The notes: a model not told the origin generated them from the letters alone. A DNA stretch of 64,000 bases from Micromonospora sp. Llam0 (GCF_003751085.1 NZ_RJJY01000001.1:3038001-3102000), one strand, 5' to 3'. Positions 50,980 through 60,574 are shown, numbered from the stretch's first letter. Translations and numbers: made by a program.

Positions 50980-52479
50980 ATGTACCCGCATCTGTTCGGC
51001 CGGCACACGGTGGACACCTACGTGTCCAGCATCGACCGGACCGCAGCGGTTCTCGCCGACCGCGTACGGGCGGTCCGCCAGCCGTACTCCGGCGACGCCG
51101 TGGCACCACTGCAGGCCAAGGTCGACGGCGTCGACCTGGACGCGCCGCTCGGCACCACCGACGCCGCGCTGGACGAGATCGCCGGCCTCTACCTGGACCA
51201 CGCGGTGTGGTTCCACGAACCCACCTACCTGGCCCACCTGAACTGCCCGGTGGCGATCCCCGCGCTCAACGCCGAGCTGCTGCTCGCCGCCGTCAACACC
51301 TCGGTCGACACCTGGGACCAGAGCACCACCGGCACGCTGATCGAGCGGCGGCTGATCGCCTGGACGGCCGAGCGGATCGGGTTCGGTCCGACCGCCGACG
51401 GCGTCTTCACCAGCGGCGGCACCCAGTCGAACCTGCACGGCCTGCTACTGGCCCGGGAGGACCGCCTGGCCCGCGCCGACACCGACCGGGCCACGACGCT
51501 GCCCCGGCTGCGGGTGCTGGCCACGGCGGAGAGCCACTTCAGCGTCGGCAAGTCCGCCGGTCTGCTCGGACTCGCCGCCGACGCGGTCGTCCCGGTCGCC
51601 ACCGACAGCACCGGCCGGATGGACCCGGTGGCGCTCGACGCCGAGATCGACCGGCTGCTCGACCAGGACTTGGTGCCGATGGCGGTCGTCGCCACCGCCG
51701 GCACCACCGACCGGGGCTGCGTCGACCCGCTCGCCGCGATCGGCACCATCTGCCGCGACCGGGCGGTATGGCTGCACGTCGACGCGGCGTACGGCTGCGG
51801 TCTGCTGGTCTCCACCCGCCACCGGCACCTGCTCGACGGCATCGCCGCCGCCGACTCGGTGACCGTCGACTTCCACAAGAGCTTCTTCCAGCCGATCAGC
51901 TCCAGCGCCATCATCGTCCGGAACGCGCCGACCATGCGGCGGGTCGCGGTGCACGCCGACTACCTGAACCCACGAACCGCGACCGTGCCGAACCAGGTCG
52001 ACAAGAGCCTGCAGACCACCCGCCGGCTGGACGCGCTGAAGCTGTGGATGACGTTGCGGGCGATCGGCGCCGACCAGCTCGGCGAGATGTTCGACCGGGT
52101 CGTCGACCTGGCCCAGCAGGCCCACGGCCTGCTCCGCGAACTCGACGACTTCGAACTGGTCATGCGGCCGGTGCTGAGCACCGTGCTGTTCCGGTACCGG
52201 CCGGACTGGCTACCGGTGCAGGACTGCGACCGGTTGCTGCCCCGGCTACGGGCCCGGCTGTTCGCCGACGGCACCGCGATCATCGCCGGCACCGTCGTCG
52301 ACGGGCACTACTGGCTCAAGTTCACCCTGCTCAACCCGAACACCACCGTCGAAGACCTGCGTATCGTGATCGAGCTGATCCGCCGCGCCGGCCAGGACCT
52401 GCTCGACGCCGAATGGGATCCGGCGCTGATCGCCCCGGAGCCGGTCACCCCGGAGGTGTGCGCCAATGCGAACGTATGA
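50980..52479 (+). CDS. desA: PLP-dependent lysine decarboxylase of desferrioxamine biosynthesis
   Basis: A 499-residue group II PLP decarboxylase that makes cadaverine (or putrescine) from lysine (or ornithine). Landmarks are GVFTSGGTQSNLHGLLLARE, VATAGTTDRGCVDPLAAI, LHVDAAYGCGLLVSTRHRHLL and the PLP-lysine segment SVTVDFHKSFFQPISSSAI. Start at ATG 50980 because GGAGAG stands just before it; an ATG at 50956 adds eight residues but lies in the iron box. It is the first gene of the operon desA-desB-desCD and overlaps desB by 14 bp. Length and order match actinobacterial desferrioxamine clusters. Confidence 0.95.
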   Translation: MYPHLFGRHTVDTYVSSIDRTAAVLADRVRAVRQPYSGDAVAPLQAKVDGVDLDAPLGTTDAALDEIAGLYLDHAVWFHEPTYLAHLNCPVAIPALNAELLLAAVNTSVDTWDQSTTGTLIERRLIAWTAERIGFGPTADGVFTSGGTQSNLHGLLLAREDRLARADTDRATTLPRLRVLATAESHFSVGKSAGLLGLAADAVVPVATDSTGRMDPVALDAEIDRLLDQDLVPMAVVATAGTTDRGCVDPLAAIGTICRDRAVWLHVDAAYGCGLLVSTRHRHLLDGIAAADSVTVDFHKSFFQPISSSAIIVRNAPTMRRVAVHADYLNPRTATVPNQVDKSLQTTRRLDALKLWMTLRAIGADQLGEMFDRVVDLAQQAHGLLRELDDFELVMRPVLSTVLFRYRPDWLPVQDCDRLLPRLRARLFADGTAIIAGTVVDGHYWLKFTLLNPNTTVEDLRIVIELIRRAGQDLLDAEWDPALIAPEPVTPEVCANANV

Positions 52480-53836
52480 CTTCGTCGCCGTCGGGCTCGG
52501 GCCGTTCAACCTCGGCCTGGCCTGCCTGACCGCGCCGCTCGACGAGTTGGACGGGCTGTTCCTGGAGCAGCGTGACGAGTTCGCCTGGCATCCCGGACTG
52601 ATGATCGAAGGGGTCACCATCCAGGTGCCGTTCCTGGCCGACCTGGTGACGATGGCCGACCCGACGTCGCCGTACTCGTTCCTCAACTATCTGAAGCAGA
52701 CCGGCCGGCTGTACCGCTTCTACATCCGGGAGAACTTCTACCCGCTGCGCGCCGAGTACGACGCGTACTGCCGCTGGGCGGCGGCCCAGTTGCCCAACGT
52801 CCGGTTCGGCAGCCGGGTCGACCGGGTCGAGCACGACGCCACGACCGGCGACTACCTGGTACGGGTCACCCGGTCCGACGCCGAGGCGACCACGACGCTA
52901 CGGACCCGGCGGCTGGTGCTCGGCATCGGCACCGTGCCGTACCGCCCGGCGGTGGTCCGGGACCTGCCCGGCCCGGCCGTGCACAGCGCCGACTATCTGG
53001 CGAACAAGGCCCGACTGCAGCGCCTCGGGTCGGTCACCGTGGTCGGCAGCGGGCAGAGCGCCGCGGAGATCTACCTCGACCTGCTGGCGGAGATCGACAC
53101 CCACGGCTACCAGCTCAACTGGATCACCCGGTCACCCCGGTTCTTCCCGATGGAGTACACCAAGCTCACCCTGGAGATGACCTCACCGGAGTACGTCCGC
53201 TACTTCCACGGGCTGCCGGCGGCCAGCCGGGACCGGCTCAACCGGGACCAACGCAGCCTCTACAAGGGCATCAGCGGCGACCTGGTGGACACCATCTTCG
53301 ACACGCTCTACCGCAAGGACGTCGCCGGCCCGGTACCGACCACCATGCTCACCGGCACCGCGCTGACCGGCGCCGACTGGGACCCCGACGCCGGACGGTA
53401 CCGGCTCGGCCTGCACCACCAGGAGCAGGACCGCGATTTCACCATGGACACCGACGGCCTGGTGCTGGCCACCGGCTACCGGCCGGCCGTGCCGGCGTTC
53501 CTGGACCCGGTCCGCGACCGGATCCGGTGGGACGAGCAGGGCCGGTTCGACGTAGCGCTCGGCTACACCGTCGACCACGGCGACCGGGAGATCTTCGTGC
53601 AGAACGCCGAGGAGCACACCCACAGCCTCACCGCACCCGACCTGGGCATGGGCCCCTACCGCAACTCGGTGATCATCGCCAACATGCTCGGCCGCGAGGT
53701 CTACCCGATCGAGCAGCAGATCGCCTTCCAGCAATTCGGCGCGCCGCCGGACAGCGACGTACCACAGGCACCATCGGCGCCGTCGGCCGCGACCGGTCCG
53801 GTGGCCACGCAGCGGCAGGAGGCGCTGATCCGGTGA
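52466..53836 (+). CDS. desB: Lysine/cadaverine N-monooxygenase of siderophore biosynthesis
   Basis: A 456-residue FAD/NADPH monooxygenase that N-hydroxylates the diamine. It has VAVGLGPFNLGLACL at the N-terminus, DEFAWHPGLMIEGVTIQVPFLADLVTMADPTSPYSFLNYLKQTGRLYRFY, and VTVVGSGQSAAEIYLDLL as the second Rossmann motif, all as in IucD/PvdA/DesB. The ATG overlaps desA by 14 bp, and GTGA at its end overlaps the DesC-DesD fusion. It acts in the cytoplasm after DesA and before DesC. Confidence 0.95.
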   Translation: MRTYDFVAVGLGPFNLGLACLTAPLDELDGLFLEQRDEFAWHPGLMIEGVTIQVPFLADLVTMADPTSPYSFLNYLKQTGRLYRFYIRENFYPLRAEYDAYCRWAAAQLPNVRFGSRVDRVEHDATTGDYLVRVTRSDAEATTTLRTRRLVLGIGTVPYRPAVVRDLPGPAVHSADYLANKARLQRLGSVTVVGSGQSAAEIYLDLLAEIDTHGYQLNWITRSPRFFPMEYTKLTLEMTSPEYVRYFHGLPAASRDRLNRDQRSLYKGISGDLVDTIFDTLYRKDVAGPVPTTMLTGTALTGADWDPDAGRYRLGLHHQEQDRDFTMDTDGLVLATGYRPAVPAFLDPVRDRIRWDEQGRFDVALGYTVDHGDREIFVQNAEEHTHSLTAPDLGMGPYRNSVIIANMLGREVYPIEQQIAFQQFGAPPDSDVPQAPSAPSAATGPVATQRQEALIR

Positions 53837-56217
53837 CCGCCGCCACGACGACCATGTTCACCATCGACGACCCGCTCGGCCGGATGACCGTCGAACCGCT
53901 CGACGTCGCCGGTCACGCCGACCTGCTGCACGCCTGGATCACCCACCCCCGGTCGGTGTTCTGGGGGATGCCCGACGCCGACCTCGACACCGTACGGCGC
54001 GAGTACCAGCGCATCGACGCCAACCCGCACCATCACGCGTGGCTCGGCCGGCTCGACGGCGTACCGCTGTTCCTCACCGAGACCTACGAACCCGCGCACA
54101 GCGAACTCGCCGACCACTACCCCGTACAGCCCGGTGACGTCGGGATGCACGTGCTGGTCGCGCCGCCGGGCGGCGAGCCCCGGCACGGGGTGACGTCGGC
54201 GGTGATGCGGACGGTGATGACCTTCGTCTTCGCCGACCCGGCGCACCACCGGGTCGTCGTCGAACCCGACGTCCGCAACGAGGCGATCGCCGCGAAGAAC
54301 GCCGAGGCCGGCTTCGTCGTCGACCGGCTGATCCAACTGTCCGACAAGCAGGCCCGGCTCAGCTTCTGTTCCCGGTCCGCGTTCAGTGCCAGCCGGCTGG
54401 GCGGTGCCGGCGGATCCGCTGTGGAGAGCCCGATGACGCCCCCCGCCCACCTCGCGCCGGGCCCGATCGCGGCCGCCCACCGCCAGCTGGTCGCCAAGGC
54501 CATCGCCGAGTTCAGCCACGAACGGCTGATCCAGCCCCGACCCGACGGCACGCTCCCGCCCGGTCCCGGCGGCGACGGTTACCGGCTGACGACCGGCGAC
54601 CGGGTCGCGTACCGGTTCCGGGCCCGCCGGTACGCCCTCGACCACTGGCTGATCGACGCCGCGTCGCTGACCCGCGAGGTCGACGGCGGCCCGGCGGAGC
54701 TGGACGCCCTCGACCTGGTCGTCGAGCTGCGGGAGACGCTGGGCATCCCGGCGAAGCTGCTCGGCACCTACCTGGAGGAGATCAGCGCCACCCTGGCCGG
54801 TGCCGCCTGGAAGTACCACCACCGGCGGGAACGCGCCGCCGACCTGGTGCACGCCGACTTCCAGACCATCGAGTCGGCGATGACCGAGGGGCACCCGCTG
54901 TTCGTCGCCAACAACGGCCGGATCGGCTTCGGCCTGACCGACCACGCGGCCTACGCGCCAGAGGCCGGCGCCCCGGTACGGCTGGTCTGGCTGGCGGTCC
55001 GCCGGGACCTGAGCACCTTCACCGCCGGGCGGGGCGTCGACGAGCAGACGCACTACCTGGCCGAGTTGGGCGCAGACACGCTGCACCGGTTCGCCGACCG
55101 GCTGTGCGACCTCGGCCTCGACCCGAGCGGCTACCGGTATCTGCCGGTGCACCCGTGGCAGTGGGAACACAAGGTCGGCATCACCTTCGCCGCCGACGTG
55201 GCGTCCCGGGCCATCGTCCCGGTCGGCACCGGCCCGGACCGGTACCGGGCGCAACAGTCGATCCGTACCTTCTTCAACCTCGACGCGCCGCACCGGCACT
55301 ACGTCAAGACCGCGCTGTCCATCCAGAACATGGGCTTCATGCGCGGGCTGTCGCCGGCGTACATGCGGGCCACCCCGCCGATCAACGACTGGGTCGCCGA
55401 CCTGGTCGCCGCCGACGACACGCTGCGCGACTGCGGGTTCGAGGTGCTACGGGAACTGGCGTCGGTCGGCTACACCGGCGACGCGTACCACCGCAGTGGG
55501 GCACCGGTCTCGGCGTACCAGCGGATGCTCGCCGCGTTGTGGCGGGAAAGCCCGGCGCCTCGGATCGCGCCCGGGCAGCGGCTGGCCACCATGGCCAGCC
55601 TGCTGCACCGCGACCGCGACGGCGCGCACCTGGCCACCGCGCTGATCGCGGCGTCCGGCCTGCCGGCCGCCGACTGGCTGGCCCGCTACCTGCGGGCCTA
55701 CCTGCGCCCGCTGCTGCACTGCCTGCTCGGCCACGACCTGGCGTTCATGCCGCACGGGGAGAACCTGATCCTCGTGCTGGAGGATCACGTACCGGTCCGG
55801 GTGTTCATGAAGGACATCGGCGAGGAGGTCGTCGCCATGCACGACCGGGAGCTGCCGGCCACGGTCGAGCGGATCCGAATGCCGGTCGACGACGATTTCC
55901 GGGTGCTGGCCGTCTTCACCGACGTCTTCGACGGTTTCCTGCGCTTCCTGGCGGCGATCCTGGACGCCGACGACGTGCTGCCGGCGGACCGGTTCTGGCA
56001 GCTGGTCGCCGCGTGCGTCCGTCAACACGGCGGCGACCACCCGCAGCTGCGGGACCGGTTGGACCTCTTCGCGCCCACCTTCCGGCACTCCTGCCTGAAC
56101 CGGTTGCAGCTGCGCAACACGCTGCAGATGGTCGACCTGACCGACCAGGCCGGGTCGTTGATCTTCGTCGGGGTGCAGGACAACCCGATCGCCGCCGTCG
56201 CGGCCCCGGCCCCGTGA
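53833..56217 (+). CDS. desD: DesC-DesD fusion: acyl-CoA transferase plus IucA/IucC NIS synthetase
   Basis: A 794-residue protein joining two siderophore enzymes that are usually separate. Residues 1-195 are a DesC-like GNAT (ITHPRSVFWGMPDADLDTVR, HYPVQPGDVGMHVLVAPPGG, DVRNEAIAAKNAEAGFVVDRL) that acylates the N-hydroxydiamine. Residues about 200-790 are an IucA/IucC synthetase: EGHPLFVANNGRIGFGL, YRYLPVHPWQWEHKVGI, YRAQQSIRTFFNLDAPHRHYVKTALSIQNMG, FMPHGENLILVLEDHVPVRVFMKDIGEEV and FRHSCLNRLQLRN, which carry the ATP-binding residues and make the macrocyclic or linear trihydroxamate. The GTG is inside the desB stop (GTGA). The joint is an Ala/Gly/Ser-rich stretch, with no stop in between. Confidence 0.93.
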   Translation: MTAATTTMFTIDDPLGRMTVEPLDVAGHADLLHAWITHPRSVFWGMPDADLDTVRREYQRIDANPHHHAWLGRLDGVPLFLTETYEPAHSELADHYPVQPGDVGMHVLVAPPGGEPRHGVTSAVMRTVMTFVFADPAHHRVVVEPDVRNEAIAAKNAEAGFVVDRLIQLSDKQARLSFCSRSAFSASRLGGAGGSAVESPMTPPAHLAPGPIAAAHRQLVAKAIAEFSHERLIQPRPDGTLPPGPGGDGYRLTTGDRVAYRFRARRYALDHWLIDAASLTREVDGGPAELDALDLVVELRETLGIPAKLLGTYLEEISATLAGAAWKYHHRRERAADLVHADFQTIESAMTEGHPLFVANNGRIGFGLTDHAAYAPEAGAPVRLVWLAVRRDLSTFTAGRGVDEQTHYLAELGADTLHRFADRLCDLGLDPSGYRYLPVHPWQWEHKVGITFAADVASRAIVPVGTGPDRYRAQQSIRTFFNLDAPHRHYVKTALSIQNMGFMRGLSPAYMRATPPINDWVADLVAADDTLRDCGFEVLRELASVGYTGDAYHRSGAPVSAYQRMLAALWRESPAPRIAPGQRLATMASLLHRDRDGAHLATALIAASGLPAADWLARYLRAYLRPLLHCLLGHDLAFMPHGENLILVLEDHVPVRVFMKDIGEEVVAMHDRELPATVERIRMPVDDDFRVLAVFTDVFDGFLRFLAAILDADDVLPADRFWQLVAACVRQHGGDHPQLRDRLDLFAPTFRHSCLNRLQLRNTLQMVDLTDQAGSLIFVGVQDNPIAAVAAPAP

Positions 56218-58886
56218 CGGCCCGGTACGCCGTCGGCCGGTCCGGGCGGGTGCACCGGGACGGGTACGGCGTACCGCACCTGTGGGCGGCCGACGTCGAC
56301 GACCTCGCCTACCTGCAGGGGCACACCGCCGCCACCGACCGGGCCTGGCAGATCGAGGTCGAACGGTGGCGCTCGGAGGGCGCGCTGGCCAGCCGGCTCG
56401 GCCCGGCCGAGGTCGGCTGGGACCGGTTCGCCCGCCGGGTCCGGCTCGACGACACCGCCGAACGCTGCTTTCACCGGCTGGACCCGGCGACCCGCCGCTG
56501 GGTGGGCGCGTACGTCGACGGCGTCAACCACGGTCTCGCCGAGGGCGCCGGCGCGGCACCCGAGTTCGCCGCCACCGGCACCACCGCCGGCAGCTGGCAG
56601 CCGTGGACCCCGCTCGGCGTGTTCCTGGTGCAGCACGTGCTGTTCGGCACCTTCGGCAGCAAGCTGTGGCGGGCGCACGTCACCGCCACCCTCGGCCCGG
56701 CCGCGGTCGACCTGTTCGCCATGGAACCGCCCGCGTCGTCGGGCAGCAACGCCTGGGCGGTGACCGGACGGCACAGCGGCACCGGCTCCCCGGTCATCGC
56801 CGGCGACCCGCACCGGATCCTGGAGCTGCCCAACGTCTACCAGCAGGTGCAGCTGACCTGCCCCGAGTTCGACGTCTTCGGGTTCGCCTTCCCCGGCGTA
56901 CCGGGGCTGCCGCACTTCGGCCACGCCGGCGAGGTCGCCTGGGCGATCACCAACGCCATGGCCGACTACCAGGACCTGTACCGCGAACAGCTGCGCCGGG
57001 TCGACGGGCAGGTCCTGGTCCGTCAGGCCGACGGCTGGGCCCCGGTGCCGGCGCACACCGAGCTGATCGAGGTACGCGACGCCGACCCGGTGCCGGTCGA
57101 GGTGATCGAGACCCCGCGCGGGCCGGTGATCGACGTCGACCGGCGCACTGGTGAGGCGATCAGCCTGCGTACGCCGAGCCGGGTCGGCGGGGCGCTGGGC
57201 TTCGACGCGCTGCTTCCGCTGCTGCGCGCCCGCCGGGTCGGCGACGTCGAACGGGCACTGCGGCACTGGGTGGAGCCGGTCAACAGTGTGCTGGTCGCCG
57301 ACCGCTCCGGCGCGGTGCGCCGGCTGGTCGCTGGCCGGGTGCCGGTGCGCGACGACCGGTGCCGGCAGGTGCCGGTGCCCGGCTGGGCACCCCGGTACAC
57401 CTGGCGACCCGGCTACACCGCCCTGCCCGCCGCCGAGGTGTCCGATCTGGTGGTCAACGCCAACGACCGGCGCGGCGGCGACACCGCTGACCTCGGCGTC
57501 GACTTCGCCCCACCACACCGGGCCCGGCGGATCCGCCAGCTGCTCGACAGCGGGGCCGCACCCGAGTCGGTGCACATGGACACCCTGGTGCCGACGGCCG
57601 GGCTGCGCCGGTTGCTGCGCGGCCTGGACCTGACCGACCAGCCCGGGCCGGTCCGGCAGCTACGCGAGAAACTGCTCGGCTGGGACGGCCGGATGGCGGC
57701 CGACAGCGCCGACGCCGGTCTGTTCGCCGCCTGGCGGGCCGCGCTGGTCCACCGGCTGTCCGCCGAGCCCTGCCTGCGACCACTGCACGCCGAACCCGGC
57801 TTCGACGAACTGTTCGCCCCGTGGACCGACCCGGTGGGTCGGATCGGGCTGGCGCTGGACCGGCTGATCGACGGGCTGCCCCGGCTGGGTGGCGACCCGG
57901 GCCGCTGCGCGGTGGCCGCGCTGGTCGAGGTGGCCGACGGGCCGCCGCCGGGTCGGTGGGGCGACCGGCACCTGCTGCACCCGGTACGGGTGCTACCCGG
58001 CGCCGCCGACCCGGCCACCGACGCGCTGGGCGGACCGGTCCCGCTCGACGGCGACACCGGCAGCGTCCTGGCCACCTCCAGCGTGCCCGGTGTTTCCGAC
58101 GTGTGCTGGCGCGGGCCGGTGGCCCGCTACGTGTGGGACCTCGCCGACCCGGCGGCGAGCCGCTGGGTGGTGCCGTTCGGCGCCTCGGGACGGCCCGGTG
58201 ACCGGCATTTCGCCGACCAGTTGCCCCGCTGGACGGCCGGCCAACTGGTCCCGGTCTCCCCGGTGCAGTGGACCTCCGGCCCTGGCGGGACGGCACGGCC
58301 GAGCGTGTACGTCGAGCAACTGCCCGGCATCGGCCGGTTCAGCCTGCTGGTGCTGGACCCCACCGAGGATCTCGACCTGCTGTACGGCTGGGTCACCGAG
58401 CCACGGGCCCGGTTCTGGGGAATGACCGGGCACACCCGGGAGCAGGTGGGCGATGTCTACCGGTTCCTCGACGGTCTGGACTCGCACCACGCGTACCTGA
58501 TGACCGTCGACGACGAGCCGGTCGGCATCTTCCAGACCTACCTGCCGGCCGAGGACCCGCTCGGCGAGCACTACCCGGTACGCGACGGTGACATCGGGAT
58601 CCATCTGTTCCTCGCTCCGGCCCGGCGGCCGGTCGCCGGGTTCACCGGCGCGGTGGCGGCCGCGTTCACCCGCTACCTGTTCGCCGATCCGGGCCGGCGA
58701 CGGATCGTCATCGAGCCGGACGTACGCAACGACCGGGCGCTGCGCCGCTGGAAGCGACTGGGCTTCGAGTTCGACGTGGAGCTGACGTTGGCCGACAAGC
58801 GCGCCCAGTTGGCGTTCCTGACCCGGGCGGCGTTCACCGTCAGGCAAGCCACCGGCGGCGTACCATCGACCGGTGACCGCCGCTGA
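56214..58886 (+). CDS. Penicillin acylase - DesC-like GNAT fusion protein
   Basis: An 890-residue protein. Residues 1-700 form a penicillin-acylase-type Ntn-hydrolase: GVPHLWAADVDDLAYLQGHTAATDRAWQIE, then the autocatalytic junction SSG/SNAWAV with Ser178 as nucleophile, SPVIAGDPHRILELPNVYQQ, GVPGLPHFGHAGEVAWAITN, LVVNANDRRGGD and HPVRVLPG. No export signal is seen, so it is probably cytoplasmic. Residues about 705-890 repeat the DesC GNAT pattern (YGWVTEPRARFWGMTGHTREQV, GEHYPVRDGDIGIHLFLAPARR). The GTG overlaps the DesCD stop (GTGA), so it is part of the des operon. Penicillin-amidase genes linked to des clusters have been reported, but I do not recall this fusion. Transfer of aryl-acyl or removal of an acyl cap is inferred. 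Confidence 0.88.
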   Translation: MTARYAVGRSGRVHRDGYGVPHLWAADVDDLAYLQGHTAATDRAWQIEVERWRSEGALASRLGPAEVGWDRFARRVRLDDTAERCFHRLDPATRRWVGAYVDGVNHGLAEGAGAAPEFAATGTTAGSWQPWTPLGVFLVQHVLFGTFGSKLWRAHVTATLGPAAVDLFAMEPPASSGSNAWAVTGRHSGTGSPVIAGDPHRILELPNVYQQVQLTCPEFDVFGFAFPGVPGLPHFGHAGEVAWAITNAMADYQDLYREQLRRVDGQVLVRQADGWAPVPAHTELIEVRDADPVPVEVIETPRGPVIDVDRRTGEAISLRTPSRVGGALGFDALLPLLRARRVGDVERALRHWVEPVNSVLVADRSGAVRRLVAGRVPVRDDRCRQVPVPGWAPRYTWRPGYTALPAAEVSDLVVNANDRRGGDTADLGVDFAPPHRARRIRQLLDSGAAPESVHMDTLVPTAGLRRLLRGLDLTDQPGPVRQLREKLLGWDGRMAADSADAGLFAAWRAALVHRLSAEPCLRPLHAEPGFDELFAPWTDPVGRIGLALDRLIDGLPRLGGDPGRCAVAALVEVADGPPPGRWGDRHLLHPVRVLPGAADPATDALGGPVPLDGDTGSVLATSSVPGVSDVCWRGPVARYVWDLADPAASRWVVPFGASGRPGDRHFADQLPRWTAGQLVPVSPVQWTSGPGGTARPSVYVEQLPGIGRFSLLVLDPTEDLDLLYGWVTEPRARFWGMTGHTREQVGDVYRFLDGLDSHHAYLMTVDDEPVGIFQTYLPAEDPLGEHYPVRDGDIGIHLFLAPARRPVAGFTGAVAAAFTRYLFADPGRRRIVIEPDVRNDRALRRWKRLGFEFDVELTLADKRAQLAFLTRAAFTVRQATGGVPSTGDRR

Positions 58887-59676
58887 CCAGCCACGCACCG
58901 CGGTGCCGTCCCGGGTGCTGGCCGCCGATCCGCAGCTCGCCGGGCTGCGCCGGTCACTGGAGTTCTACTACGGCGATCCGGGCCGGGACGCCGCGATGGA
59001 CCTGCTCTACCGGCGCTTCGTCGCGCCGGACGATCTGGTGTTCGACATCGGCGCGCACGTCGGCGACCGGGTGGGCAGCTTCCGGCGGTTGGGCGCACGG
59101 GTGGTGGCGGTGGAGCCGCAGCCGTTGTGCGCCCGCGCGGTGCGGCTCGTCTACGCCGACGATCCGGCGGTGACCGTGCTGCCGGCGGCGTGCGGTGACA
59201 CCGCCGGCCCGGTACGGATGTACATCAACTCGGCCAACCCCACGGTCTCCACCGCGTCGGCCGATTTCGTCGGCGCCGCCGACGGTGCCGACGGCTGGTC
59301 GGACCAGGTCTGGGACGGCGAGATCGAGGTGCCGGCGACGACTCTCGACCAACTGGTCGCCGAGTACGGCCGACCGGCGTTCGTCAAGATCGACGTCGAG
59401 GGGTTCGAGGAAACCGTACTCGCCGGACTGTCCGGGCCGCTGCCGGCGCTGTCCTTCGAGTTCACCACCATCCAGCGGGACACGGCGCTGCGCTGCCTGC
59501 GGCGGTTGGCCGGGCTCGGCGACTACCGGTTCGACGTCGCGCTGGGTGAGAGCCAACGGCTGACCTTCGGCCGGTGGGTGTCGGGTGCGGAGATGGCCGA
59601 TCATCTGCGGGCGCTGCCACACGCGGCCAACTCCGGCGACGTCTACGCGGTGCTGCCGGGCGGATCAGCCGGCTAG
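58873..59676 (+). CDS. FkbM-family SAM methyltransferase
   Basis: A 267-residue methyltransferase of the FkbM family. SAM-binding core FDIGAHVGDRVGSFRRLGARVVAVEPQPLCARAV, then VKIDVEGFEETVLAGLSGPLPALSFEFTTIQRD, as in sugar-O and antibiotic methyltransferases. The start GTG overlaps the end of the acylase-GNAT fusion by 14 bp, so it is the last gene of the des-type operon, and could methylate a hydroxyl of the product. Equally it could be a separate gene. It ends in a 12-bp antiparallel overlap with the CDP-alcohol transferase. Confidence 0.88.
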   Translation: MTAADQPRTAVPSRVLAADPQLAGLRRSLEFYYGDPGRDAAMDLLYRRFVAPDDLVFDIGAHVGDRVGSFRRLGARVVAVEPQPLCARAVRLVYADDPAVTVLPAACGDTAGPVRMYINSANPTVSTASADFVGAADGADGWSDQVWDGEIEVPATTLDQLVAEYGRPAFVKIDVEGFEETVLAGLSGPLPALSFEFTTIQRDTALRCLRRLAGLGDYRFDVALGESQRLTFGRWVSGAEMADHLRALPHAANSGDVYAVLPGGSAG

Positions 59677-60414
59677 CTCCGCCCGCCACCGGTCGACCTG
59701 CGGTTCGCGGCCGCGCCACAGCCAGTGCACATCCCTGCCGAACGACCAGAGCAACGCGGCCAGCACGCCGGCGACCAACGCGGTGACCAGCACCGGCGAC
59801 GCGATCCCGGCGGCGGCGAGCACCAGCACGGCACCCTGGGTGGCGGCCACCGTCTTGCGGCTGAACCGGGGCGGCAACGGCGCCCGCAGCCAGGGCAGCA
59901 ACCGGGCGGCGGCGCCGAACACGTAGCGGAACACCCCGATCGCCAGCACCCACCAGCCGACCGACGCGGCCACGAACACGCTGAGCACCAGGACCAACGC
60001 CGAGTCGGTCTCCATGTCGAACCGGGCGCCGAGCCGCGAACAGGTGCCGGTACGGCGGGCCACCTGCCCGTCGATGCCGTCGAGCAGCAGGGCCACCGCG
60101 GCCAGGACCACCAGCAGCGCGACCGGGGCCGGGCCGACGAACGAGTCGGCCACCAGCGCGGTCACCGCGCCGACCAGGGTCCCCCGGGCCAGGGTGACGC
60201 TGTCCGCCGGACCCCAGCCGGTCACCTCGGGCTGCTGCATCGCCCGGGTGAGCAGCGCCCAGGTCGCCAGTCCGTAGGCCAGGCCGGCCGACCAACCGGC
60301 CACGCCGAGGCCACTGGTCGCCGCCAGGATCAGCAGGACCGCGATCTGGGCGAGCAGCCCGATGCTCGGCGCATGTACCGACCGAACAGCTTCACTACGT
60401 GCACTTACCGTCAC
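59665..60414 (-). CDS. CDP-alcohol phosphatidyltransferase family membrane protein
   Basis: A 249-residue integral membrane enzyme with about six helices. The CDP-alcohol signature D-G-x2-A-R-x8-G-x3-D-x3-D is present as DGIDGQVARRTGTCSRLGARFDMETD (about residues 113-138), all catalytic Asp kept. It forms a phosphodiester between CDP-diacylglycerol (or CDP-linked alcohol) and another alcohol in the cytoplasmic membrane. The start is the ATG before SARSEAV, after GGAAAAG. It is a single gene; the 160 bp upstream hold nothing recognisable. Confidence 0.92.
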   Translation of the reverse strand: MTVSARSEAVRSVHAPSIGLLAQIAVLLILAATSGLGVAGWSAGLAYGLATWALLTRAMQQPEVTGWGPADSVTLARGTLVGAVTALVADSFVGPAPVALLVVLAAVALLLDGIDGQVARRTGTCSRLGARFDMETDSALVLVLSVFVAASVGWWVLAIGVFRYVFGAAARLLPWLRAPLPPRFSRKTVAATQGAVLVLAAAGIASPVLVTALVAGVLAALLWSFGRDVHWLWRGREPQVDRWRAELAG

Positions 60415-60574
60415 TTTTCCTCCGTCACCGAATGGCCACCGGCGTGGTACGCCCCGGTGCCCATATCCCCACCAACGGCGATTCGGTGCGAAGGGTTCAC
60501 TGGCCGGGCCGGAATTTCAAGTCGGCATCCGGACACCGTGACGACCGACGCAGCCAACCAGCATTTCGTGACGA

